Assembly (NCBI GenBank): GCA_031426815.1
Contig: JASJPG010000070.1
Span: forward strand, 1 to 64,000
Direction of reading: 5' to 3'
Source: PFJX01 sp031426815
GTDB lineage: Bacteria; Pseudomonadota; Gammaproteobacteria; Burkholderiales; Thiobacillaceae
Length of the DNA: 64,000 nt
Shown piece after piece: positions 52,045 to 59,728 of the stretch; within the stretch, counting starts at the first letter, position 1, and each line of letters starts with the position of its first letter. The notes under the pieces are model-generated. The model had not been told where the DNA came from. It ran no database searches and saw only the letters and a list, made by a program, of their open reading frames with translations. Made by a program: the position numbers and the translations under genes.

Positions 52045-52707
52045 TCACCGCGACACCACGCGCAACTTCACCGGTTGCGGCATGTCTTCCGGCAAGGGAT
52101 CGCGCAGTGTCACACTCAACATTTCGCGGCGCAGGGCTTCGTCCAGTTCGGCATTGCCACTGCCCTTTTCCATGCGTATGCGGGTGACGCCGCCGGCGAC
52201 GTCGAACCAGAGTTGCGCGACGATCTGGTAGTCCTTGCCCTGCAAGGCCTTGGCGCGCTTCAGCTCGTCTTCCAGCTGGCGTGAAATGCGTTTGGAAAAC
52301 CAGGCCATACGGTCGCCGCCGCCGCCCAGCGTGGTGATATCGCGGCCGCCCTTGCGCGCCGCCAGGCCGAAGCCGTCGCTACCGGCGCCGCCATCGGCGT
52401 CGAGACCGAGCTGCTCGCCGGGCGGCGGACCAGCGTCCTGCGGCTGATCCGGCGTCGGCGGCGTCTCCATCTGCACCTCTTCCGGCTTCGGCTGCTCAAT
52501 CTTCTCCGGCTCGGGCAGTTTTTCCTCCGGCTTCGGCGGCGGCGGCTTGACCAGGGAAATCTTCTGCACGCGGACCTTCTCCGGCGGCTCGGCATTCTCG
52601 ATGAAGCCCTTCACCAGCCAGATCACGCCAGCCGTGAACAACAGCAAGAACGACAGGCCGGCGATGACCGGCAAGCGGCTGCGCAGGGACTTCTTGTGGC
52701 CCGACAT
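52045..52707 (-). CDS. TonB-family energy transducer
   Basis: A 220-residue protein starting at MSGHKKSLRSRLPVIAGLSF. It has one transmembrane anchor (about 13-32). A Pro/Glu/Lys-rich periplasmic linker follows (PPPPKPEEKLPEPEKIEQPK), then a Gly-rich stretch (GLDADGGAGSDGFG), and a TonB-like C-terminal domain (QIVAQLWFDVAGGVTRIRME, LDEALRREMLSVTLRDPLPE). It lies 2 bp after exbD. It should carry proton-motive energy from this ExbB/ExbD pair to an outer-membrane client, possibly not the porin. Confidence 0.87.
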   Translation of the reverse strand: MSGHKKSLRSRLPVIAGLSFLLLFTAGVIWLVKGFIENAEPPEKVRVQKISLVKPPPPKPEEKLPEPEKIEQPKPEEVQMETPPTPDQPQDAGPPPGEQLGLDADGGAGSDGFGLAARKGGRDITTLGGGGDRMAWFSKRISRQLEDELKRAKALQGKDYQIVAQLWFDVAGGVTRIRMEKGSGNAELDEALRREMLSVTLRDPLPEDMPQPVKLRVVSR

Positions 52708-52709
52708 GG

Positions 52710-53117
52710 CTACTTCACCAGCTTCTGCGTGACCAGGCCGAGTTGGGTGATGTCCAGCCGGCCGCACAAGTCCATCACTTCGATGACCTTTTCGTAGGCG
52801 ATTTTCGAATCGCCCTTGATCACCACCGGCAGGTCCGGCGTGATCGCCTTGAAGCCGCGCAGCCGACTTTCCAGCTCACTCATGCTGACCGGATAGGTAT
52901 CCAGATAGACCTGGCCGTTGGCGTCGATGGTGACCGCCTTGGTCTTCGGCTTGGCCAGGCTCGGCGCCGCGCTGGCCTTGGGCAGATTGACCTCGATGCC
53001 CTGCACCGTGGCGGTGGTCATGATGATGAAGATGACCAGCAGCACATAAGCCAGATCCAGCATCGGCGTGATGTTGATATCGTCGAACGGTTCGTTGTCT
53101 TCGCGCAGTTCAGACAT
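52710..53117 (-). CDS. exbD: ExbD/TolR-family protein
   Basis: A 135-residue inner-membrane protein. A short cytoplasmic start (MSELREDNEPFDDINITPML) leads to a single TM helix with the essential Asp of NITPMLDLAYVLLVIFIIM (Asp21). The periplasmic domain has EVNLPKASAAPSLAKPK, VYLDTYPVSMSELE and PVVIKGDSKIAYEKVIEVMD. It is a normal-length ExbD, the proton-path partner of the ExbB fusion upstream. The 100-bp repeat at 53146-53244 separates it from exbB, which may alter relative expression. Confidence 0.92.
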   Translation of the reverse strand: MSELREDNEPFDDINITPMLDLAYVLLVIFIIMTTATVQGIEVNLPKASAAPSLAKPKTKAVTIDANGQVYLDTYPVSMSELESRLRGFKAITPDLPVVIKGDSKIAYEKVIEVMDLCGRLDITQLGLVTQKLVK

Positions 53118-53145
53118 GGCTGGCCCCTCCCTGAACCGCCATCGA

Positions 53146-53244
53146 TCCCCCCCTTTGAAAAAGGGGGGCTAGGGAGGATTTGACGACATCCGCAACGCCC
53201 GCCGCCGTGAAATCCCCCTGGGTCCCCCTTTTGCAAAGGGGGAA
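53146..53244. repeat. About 100-bp inverted-repeat element, copy 2
   Basis: TCCCCCCCTTTGAAAAAGGG...AGGGAGGATTTGACGAC with inverse partner GAAATCCCCC...CCCCCTTTTGCAAAGGGGGA. Same structure as 36044-36143. It lies between the exbB fusion and exbD. Confidence 0.8.
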
Positions 53245-53267
53245 GAAACCTGACGCCAGCACCGCCT

Positions 53268-55043
53268 TCATCGCGAGTAGGTCTCCGCGATCTTGGCGAT
53301 GTATTCGTCGACGAACACATGCATGTCGGCGCTGATCGACTTGATGCGCGAACCCAGATAGTTGTAACCGAACAGCGAGGGGATCGCGACGCCGACGCCG
53401 GCGGCGGTGGCAACCAGCGCCGCCGCGATGCCGGGCGCGATGGCCGCGACGTTGACGTCGCCGGTGGCCGCAATCGCGGCGAAGGTGATCATCACGCCGA
53501 CCACCGTGCCCAACAGGCCGAGGAACGGCCCGCCGGAAATGGCGATGGTGAGCAGCACCATCAGGCTGTTGAGCTTCTGGTTCTCACGCACCAGCGTGCC
53601 GTCCAGCGTCGCGCGGATCGCGTTGAGCGCCTGCGGCGACAGCAGCACGTCGCTGCGTTCGCCGACCCGCTTCTTCACCTCGTTGATGCCGGCGTGATAG
53701 ATGCGATACAGGCTGGCGTTCTGATGATGGTCGTGATGGCCGAACATGATCGAAGCCAGGCCGGCGTCCTTCAGATCGGCGTCTTCGCTGTCCTCGGCCC
53801 GGTCGAGCGCGGCGGTGTGCGCGCTGTCGAGGCTGCGAAACGCCTCGATGAACTGCTTGTTGGCCTTGTCGGTCTTGCCGATCACCATCGCCTTGGTGGT
53901 CATCACCAGCGTACTGATCGCCAGCATGATCATCAGAATCACGATGACCACCCAGCCGTCCAGCGTCACGTTCTGCAGAATCACGCCGAAGTAGGACGCC
54001 TCGCCGCCGCCCGCTTCGCTCTCATCCTCGCCGTACACGGTCAGCTTGGCATCAGGCCCCTGACCGAGCGCTGCCGCCTTGATCCAGTCGGCGCCACGCG
54101 CCACATTGGCCATATTCAACTCATCCATCTCGCCGTGGAAACCGCGTCCCAGCATGATCGGCCCATTCATATCCGGACAACGTCCTTCGGAACCCGCCAC
54201 CTTCTGGCCGTTGACGAACAGGGAAACCTCGTCGCCAATCGTCAGCGCGACATGGAACCAGCCCGACGTGGGCAGATCGACCGGCGGCACGCTGCTCAGA
54301 TTGACGCTGCCGTCGTTGACCGAAGAAATCAGCTTGCCGTCACGCAAAGACACGACGATGAATTTTTCCCCTTCGACGCGGCTGAACAACACCGCATTCT
54401 GCTTGGCATCGGTGGAGTGGACCCAAACCGAGAACGTAAAACCCGTCGCCGAACCGATCTTCAAGGCCGGCGTTGCCGGAATGTTCAGGGTTGCCTCCCC
54501 GTCGAAGCCGAGACCGCTGCCGATAGCGGCGCCGGGAATGCGCGCACCGGTGAATTCAGCCGCGTAGTTGGCGTAACCGGTCGCGTCCTGCGGCGCGCCA
54601 CTGGCCTCGCTAAAGTGCCAGACGCCGATCTGATTGACGTCGTAAGTCCCCTTCACATCGCTGGCGGCGGCGACTTCAGCATTGCCGGAATACAACCAGA
54701 TGGTCTGCGTCTTGTTGCCCGGCTGCAGCTTGGGCACCTGCACCCAGACCATCGCCACTTCCGTCACCGGATCGAACTTCTCGATGTGAAATTTGAGCGG
54801 CGTCTTGTCGTCTTCCGCGATAAATCGCAGATCCGCGCCATCCTCCCTGACCGACACGAAATCGAAATTGCCGGTATGCAACCGCATCAGCACCGGCACA
54901 TTGGACAAGCCTTCCTTCAGATCGGCGCCATCGGCCGCGGTATTGAGCACGATGGCCTTGCGCGCGCTCCAATCGCCGTTCCACCAGGCCATCGCGGGTG
55001 AAGCCGACAGCAGGATCAGCAGGGAAAGCAGGAAACGCGTCAT
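53268..55043 (-). CDS. ExbB/MotA-TolQ proton channel fused to periplasmic DUF2341-LamG domains
   Basis: A 591-residue protein. Signal peptide MTRFLLSLLILLSASPAMA. DUF2341 lies at about 20-130 (WWNGDWSARKAIVLNT, PVLMRLHTGNFDFVSVREDG, QTIWLYSGNAEV). A LamG/concanavalin-like domain spans about 140-320 (GVWHFSEASGAPQDATGYAN, GFTFSVWVHSTDAKQNAVLF, WFHVALTIGDEVSLFVNGQK). A TM helix is at about 355-380 (WVVIVILMIMLAISTLVMTT). The MotA/TolQ/ExbB channel at about 470-575 has ISGGPFLGLLGTVVGVMITF and GIAAALVATAAGVGVAIPSL. The periplasmic half may sense or bind sugar or envelope structure. It heads the ExbD-TonB-porin run. Confidence 0.9.
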   Translation of the reverse strand: MTRFLLSLLILLSASPAMAWWNGDWSARKAIVLNTAADGADLKEGLSNVPVLMRLHTGNFDFVSVREDGADLRFIAEDDKTPLKFHIEKFDPVTEVAMVWVQVPKLQPGNKTQTIWLYSGNAEVAAASDVKGTYDVNQIGVWHFSEASGAPQDATGYANYAAEFTGARIPGAAIGSGLGFDGEATLNIPATPALKIGSATGFTFSVWVHSTDAKQNAVLFSRVEGEKFIVVSLRDGKLISSVNDGSVNLSSVPPVDLPTSGWFHVALTIGDEVSLFVNGQKVAGSEGRCPDMNGPIMLGRGFHGEMDELNMANVARGADWIKAAALGQGPDAKLTVYGEDESEAGGGEASYFGVILQNVTLDGWVVIVILMIMLAISTLVMTTKAMVIGKTDKANKQFIEAFRSLDSAHTAALDRAEDSEDADLKDAGLASIMFGHHDHHQNASLYRIYHAGINEVKKRVGERSDVLLSPQALNAIRATLDGTLVRENQKLNSLMVLLTIAISGGPFLGLLGTVVGVMITFAAIAATGDVNVAAIAPGIAAALVATAAGVGVAIPSLFGYNYLGSRIKSISADMHVFVDEYIAKIAETYSR

Positions 55044-55110
55044 TGGAATAACTCGGCTGTGAAACGAAGTCGAGCATTCTGGGTCGACGCTGTTACAGGC
55101 CGGTTAAGGT

Positions 55111-55134
55111 GGCATGAGCCGAACGGCTCATGCC
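55111..55134. repeat. Perfect palindrome of the ATGAGCC family
   Basis: GGCATGAGCC-GAAC-GGCTCATGCC: two perfect 10-bp arms around 4 bases, 67 bp upstream of the ExbB fusion start. It is the full dyad form of the motif found before five island genes. It could equally be a regulatory operator or a repeat fragment. Confidence 0.6.
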
Positions 55135-55145
55135 GGAGGAAGATC

Positions 55146-55244
55146 GTCGGCAAAGGATTGCCGACCTACGGCTACTGAAAATCGCGCCTTGGAAGGCGCT
55201 CCTACATGCGCCGTAGCCCCGTAGGTCGGCATCCCCATGCCGAC
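55146..55244. repeat. Pair of REP-like units in inverted orientation (REPIN-like)
   Basis: GTCGGCAAAGGATTGCCGAC (55146-55165) with CTAC after it, and the reverse copy GTAGGTCGGCATCCCCATGC (to 55244), face each other with about 50 bp between, including CGCCTTGGAAGGCGCTCCTA. The flanks AGATC/GATCT are also inverted. Located between the GT41 and ExbB genes. Confidence 0.75.
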
Positions 55245-55273
55245 GATCTTCCTCGCGGCGTAGCCGCCTATCC

Positions 55274-57592
55274 TCAACTCGACCCGGTGGAATCGCACCA
55301 CCGCCGCCACATCCCCCTCAGCGCCGCCTCGAAATGGCGCGCGAAGCGGGGCGCGTCGCATACCGGCGAGGCCAGCAGTTGCTCGCGCAGGCGGCCACGC
55401 AACTCAGCCAGCACGGCAAAATCGTCGGCGAACGCCACCGCCCTGGCGACGTAGTCGTCTTCATCCCGGGCGATCCAGTCGTCCAGCCCGGCGTTGTGCA
55501 AGATGGTCTCGCCCTGGTGCCCGATGAAACGGTCGCCCTTCAGCGTCACTGCCGGCACCCCCATCCAGAGACCCTCGACCGTCGTGGTCCCCCCTGGATA
55601 AGGGAAGGGATCCAGCGCGATATCCACCTGGCCATAGGCCGCCAGGTATTCGGCCCGCGGCGAGACGCCTTCGAGGATCAGCCGCCCCGGCGTGATGCCG
55701 TGCCTGGCATAGCGTTGCAGCACCGCTGCACGCTGCCCGGCATCGCCGAGTTCCTTGGCTTTCAGCATCAATTTTGCCGCGGGCAGCGCATGCAGCACCT
55801 GCGACCAGACCCGCACCACGCCGTCATTCATCTTGGCCAGCTTGTTGAAGCAGCCGAAGGTGATATGGCCATTCCGTGTCGCCGGCGCAGGGGCAACCTG
55901 GAGCGGCACCTCGGGTGGCGTGAAGCAGTAATAGATTTCCGGCAGCCGCCAGACCGTCTCGCTGAAATGCGCAGCCTCATCCGCCGGTGCCACCTGCGGA
56001 TCGGCCAGCAGGTAATCCATGCCCGGCACGCCGGTGGTGGCGAAGTAGCCGAGCCAGGACACCTGCACCGGCGCGGGTTTCCAGGCGAACATCGGCAGGC
56101 GGTTGAAGCCGGTATGCCCGGACAGATCGATCAGGATATCGATGCCATCTTCGTGAATCAGTCGGGCCAGAAACTCGTCGCTCATGCCCGCCACCATTCG
56201 CCATTGGGAAAAGCGCGGCTTTAGCCGGTCGGTCAGGTCATCTACCGGGTGATGGCTGGCGTAGGCAACCAGTTCGATTTGCCCAACATCGAGCGCGGAC
56301 AGGATGCCTTCGAGGAAAAAGCCCACCGGGTGGTTGCGCAGGTCTCCCGATACCAGCCCTACCCGCAGCCGCTTGTCCGGCAATGGCGACGTCTGCCATG
56401 TTCGAGACGGTGTCGCGCTTGCCGCAACCTTGTCGCCGAAGGCACGCGCCTGTTCCAGCATGTCAGCCGGCGCACGATCGGGCAGCAGATTCAAGGTGAA
56501 CAGCAGATTGCTGTGCGCTTCATGGTGCTCCGGCTCTAGCGCCAAGACCTGCTGGAAGCAGGCCAGTGCAGCCTCCGGCAGTCCCACATCCTTCAACACC
56601 AAACCCAGATTATTCTGTGCATCCTTGAACTCATGGCTCAACTCCACCGCCCGTTGCAAGCGCGCCACCGCCTCGTCGTAACGGCCCTGGCTTTTCAGCG
56701 CTACGCCCAGATTGCAAAGGACTTCGGACGAATCCGGGCGCAATTGCAGCGCACGCTCGAAACAGGCAATCGCCTTCTCCTGCTCGTCTATCCGTCCCAG
56801 AGCGCTACCCAGATTGCAAAGCGCCTCCCAGCTGTCCGGTTTCTGCTCGATCAACCGTTCGAACGCGGTCACGGCTGCCGAGGGCCGGCCAAGTTTGAGC
56901 AATTCCACACCCAGATCGTTGTAAGCCCGGCTGTCATCGGGCCGCATTGCCGTTGCCGTGCTCAATACCGACGCTGCCGCTTCCGTCTTGCCCATGGCCG
57001 ACAGCGCCTTGCCGAGGTTGAAATGAGCCTCGAAATAGCCAGGCGACAACTTCTGGGCAGTGCGATAGGAGTCGATAGCTGCTTCGGTCTGACCCAATTC
57101 CCACTGCAACTTGCCGAGGTTGTTGTGGGCACTGGGTAAATTCGGCGCCAGCCGTATCGCCTCGCGGTAACTCGCCAGGGCCTCATCGCGTTGCCCCACC
57201 TGATGCAAAACCACCGCCAAGTTGAAATGGCACCAGGGGTTGTTCGCCTGCAGGTTGGCCGCTTGCCGGTAGCTTTCCAGCGCGGCCTGCGGACGCCCGA
57301 GTTGCTTCAGAGCCTGGCCGAGATTGGCATGCGTTTCGGCAATCTCGGGCGCCACCCGGGTCGCTTCCTGCAGGAAAGGCAGCGCCGCGTCGGCAGCACC
57401 CATCTGGCAATTCAGCATGCCCAGGTTGCACAGCGCGCCGACATGATCCGGCCAGATCGCCAGGAAATTGCGGTAAGCCAGCGCCGCCTCGTGCAGGTTT
57501 CCAGCCTCGTGCCGGGCGAGCGCCTGTCGCCAAAGCGTCTCTGCCTGCGCCTGTGAAACCGTTGAAGCCGCTTGCCCTTGAATCTCAGTCAT
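55274..57592 (-). CDS. TPR-SPINDLY (GT41) O-GlcNAc-transferase-like protein, copy 2
   Basis: A 772-residue cytoplasmic glycosyltransferase of family GT41. The start is MTEIQGQAASTVSQAQAETL, after GGAGAA, overlapping the stop of the upstream paralogue by 8 bp. About ten TPR units occupy residues 20-390 (such as PEIAETHANLGQALKQLGRP). The catalytic part follows: RLRVGLVSGDLRNHPVGFFL, EDGIDILIDLSGHTGFNRLP, VSWLGYFATTGVPGMDY, ITFGCFNKLAKMNDGVV, LKAKELGD and DPFPYPGGTTTVEGLWMG. Its catalytic half is nearly identical at DNA level to copy 1. Substrate may be the adhesin encoded upstream, by analogy with HMW1C, also GT41. Confidence 0.9.
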   Translation of the reverse strand: MTEIQGQAASTVSQAQAETLWRQALARHEAGNLHEAALAYRNFLAIWPDHVGALCNLGMLNCQMGAADAALPFLQEATRVAPEIAETHANLGQALKQLGRPQAALESYRQAANLQANNPWCHFNLAVVLHQVGQRDEALASYREAIRLAPNLPSAHNNLGKLQWELGQTEAAIDSYRTAQKLSPGYFEAHFNLGKALSAMGKTEAAASVLSTATAMRPDDSRAYNDLGVELLKLGRPSAAVTAFERLIEQKPDSWEALCNLGSALGRIDEQEKAIACFERALQLRPDSSEVLCNLGVALKSQGRYDEAVARLQRAVELSHEFKDAQNNLGLVLKDVGLPEAALACFQQVLALEPEHHEAHSNLLFTLNLLPDRAPADMLEQARAFGDKVAASATPSRTWQTSPLPDKRLRVGLVSGDLRNHPVGFFLEGILSALDVGQIELVAYASHHPVDDLTDRLKPRFSQWRMVAGMSDEFLARLIHEDGIDILIDLSGHTGFNRLPMFAWKPAPVQVSWLGYFATTGVPGMDYLLADPQVAPADEAAHFSETVWRLPEIYYCFTPPEVPLQVAPAPATRNGHITFGCFNKLAKMNDGVVRVWSQVLHALPAAKLMLKAKELGDAGQRAAVLQRYARHGITPGRLILEGVSPRAEYLAAYGQVDIALDPFPYPGGTTTVEGLWMGVPAVTLKGDRFIGHQGETILHNAGLDDWIARDEDDYVARAVAFADDFAVLAELRGRLREQLLASPVCDAPRFARHFEAALRGMWRRWCDSTGSS

Positions 57593-59591
57593 CCGATTTC
57601 TCCATTTGTCCGGCGCAACCCCGCTGGGCGCACCAGTGTGTCCACATGCCGCGCAGGGCGGTCTCGAAATGGCGGGCGAAGCGGGGCGCGTCGCATACCG
57701 GCGAGGCCAGCAGTTGCTCACGCAGGCGGCCACGCAACTCAGCCAGCGCGGCAAAATCGCCGGCGAACGCCACCGCCTTGGCGACATAGTCGTCTTCATC
57801 CCGCGCGATCCAGTCGTCCAGCCCGGCGTTATGCAAGATGGTCTCGCCCTGATGGCCGATGAAACGGTCGCCCTTCAGCGTCAGCGCCGGCACGCCCATC
57901 CAGAGACCCTCGACCGTCGTGGTCCCCCCTGGATAAGGGAAGGGATCCAGCGCGATATCCACCTGGCCATAGGCCGCCAGGTATTCGGCCCGCGGCGAGA
58001 CGCCTTCGAGGATCAGCCGCCCCGGCGTGATGCCGTGCCTGGCATAGCGTTGCAGCACCGCTGCACGCTGCCCGGCATCGCCGAGTTCCTTGGCTTTCAG
58101 CATCAATTTTGCCGCGGGCAGCGCATGCAGCACCTGCGACCAGACCCGCACCACGCCGTCATTCATCTTGGCCAGCTTGTTGAAGCAGCCGAAGGTGATA
58201 TGACCGCTGCCGATCGCCGGAAGCGGGCCGACTTCGATCGCAACATCTGGCGGCGTGAAGCAGTAATAGATTTCCGGCAACCGCCAGACCGTCTCGCTGA
58301 AATGCACGGACTCATCCGCTGGCACAACCCACGAGTCGGCCAGGAGGTAATCCATGCCCGGCACCCCCGTGGTGGCAAAGTAGCCGAGCCAACTGACTTG
58401 CACCGGCGCGGGTTTCCAGGCTAAAGCGGGCAACCGGTTGTCGGCCGTATGGCCGGCCAGATCGATCAGGATATCGATGCCATCTTCGTGGATGCGCGCG
58501 GCCAGCGCCGAGTCGCTCAGTCCGATCACCCGCGTCCATCGGCGGAAGTGGGGCTTGAGTCGCTCGGTCATGCCATCTTCGAGCGACGTCGTGGCGTAAG
58601 CGTAAAGCTCGATTTGTTCGGCATCGAGCGTGGCCAGCGCGGCCTCCAGAAAGTACGCCACGGGATGATTCCGCAGATCGCCCGAGACCAACCCAACCCG
58701 CAAGCGTTTATCCGGCACGGCAAGCAGCTTCCAAGCCCGATACGGGCTGGCCTTTTCCAACAACCGCGCGCCGTACTCGCAAGCTTCCACGAGGGCGTGA
58801 ACAGGGGAAAGTTCCGCCTGGTAATTGCGAGCGAACAAAAGATTGCTGAACGCATCGAGAAAGTCCGGATTCAACGCCAGCACCCGCCGGAAATGGCCGA
58901 TGGCGACTGCCGGCTGCCCCCGATCCAGGTGGAGCATGCCCAGATTGTTGTGCGCCTCGGCGAAATCGGGTTTGAGTTCCAGCGCCCGCAGAAAGCTAGC
59001 GATCGCGTCATCGGGCCGACCCAGCATCCTCAACGCGTTGCCCAGGTTGTTGTGCGCTTCGGCAAGGTCGGGGCTGTTCGCCAGCGCCTTTCGGTAACAG
59101 TCCACTGCGGCTTCCGCTCTGCCCTGATCCTTCAATACGATACCCAGGTTGAGCCAGGCCTGGACATGCGTCGACCTGAGTTGCAGCACCTGGCGATAAC
59201 AGACTTCGGCTTCGTCGAGCCGGCCCAGGTTATGCAGTACCTTGCCGAGGTTGAAGTGAATTTCAGGGATGCCCGGTTCGAGTTTCAGCGCGCGGCGGTA
59301 ATTGGTTGCCGCATCCTCGAATCTGCCCAGCTCTTCGAAGGCCTTGCCGAGATTGATATGGGCATCGACGAAATCAGGGGCAAGCGCCTGCGCCTGGATC
59401 AAATACCCCAGGGCATCCTGGAATCGGCCCATCTGCCCCATGCCCACGCCCAGATAGCACAGCGCCACGGGATGTTCGGGCTGGAACCGCAGCACCTCCC
59501 GATAGCCCCCCACCGCCTCCGCCAGCATGCCGGCCTGATGCAGTGACATGGCTGACTGAAGCAAGGATTCCGCGCGGTTCATCGCAGCCAT
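57585..59591 (-). CDS. TPR-SPINDLY (GT41) O-GlcNAc-transferase-like protein, copy 1
   Basis: A 668-residue GT41 protein. TPRs lie at about 10-265 (PDFVDAHINLGKAFEELGRF, PDLAEAHNNLGNALRMLGRP). The SPINDLY-type catalytic region is RLRVGLVSGDLRNHPVAYFL, EDGIDILIDLAGHTADNRLP, VSWLGYFATTGVPGMDY, and so on to RHFETALRGMW. Two ATGs (59591 and 59582) are possible and neither has a clear ribosome-binding site. The TPR half differs from copy 2 by several repeats, while the 3' catalytic half is almost the same at DNA level, indicating recent gene conversion. It follows the filamentous-haemagglutinin gene by 137 bp on the same strand. Confidence 0.9.
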   Translation of the reverse strand: MAAMNRAESLLQSAMSLHQAGMLAEAVGGYREVLRFQPEHPVALCYLGVGMGQMGRFQDALGYLIQAQALAPDFVDAHINLGKAFEELGRFEDAATNYRRALKLEPGIPEIHFNLGKVLHNLGRLDEAEVCYRQVLQLRSTHVQAWLNLGIVLKDQGRAEAAVDCYRKALANSPDLAEAHNNLGNALRMLGRPDDAIASFLRALELKPDFAEAHNNLGMLHLDRGQPAVAIGHFRRVLALNPDFLDAFSNLLFARNYQAELSPVHALVEACEYGARLLEKASPYRAWKLLAVPDKRLRVGLVSGDLRNHPVAYFLEAALATLDAEQIELYAYATTSLEDGMTERLKPHFRRWTRVIGLSDSALAARIHEDGIDILIDLAGHTADNRLPALAWKPAPVQVSWLGYFATTGVPGMDYLLADSWVVPADESVHFSETVWRLPEIYYCFTPPDVAIEVGPLPAIGSGHITFGCFNKLAKMNDGVVRVWSQVLHALPAAKLMLKAKELGDAGQRAAVLQRYARHGITPGRLILEGVSPRAEYLAAYGQVDIALDPFPYPGGTTTVEGLWMGVPALTLKGDRFIGHQGETILHNAGLDDWIARDEDDYVAKAVAFAGDFAALAELRGRLREQLLASPVCDAPRFARHFETALRGMWTHWCAQRGCAGQMEKSDD

Positions 59592-59728
59592 TCGGGATCA
59601 GGCCGTAGTGAGGCAAGTCTATTCCGCCTTCCAAACTTGAACGGGCGGCATGACCCCGCCGCGAGGGAAGCGTCGGCAAGCGGGGAATCGCGGTTCATCG
59701 GGTCAAACCAAGCGGGCATCGCATGGCG

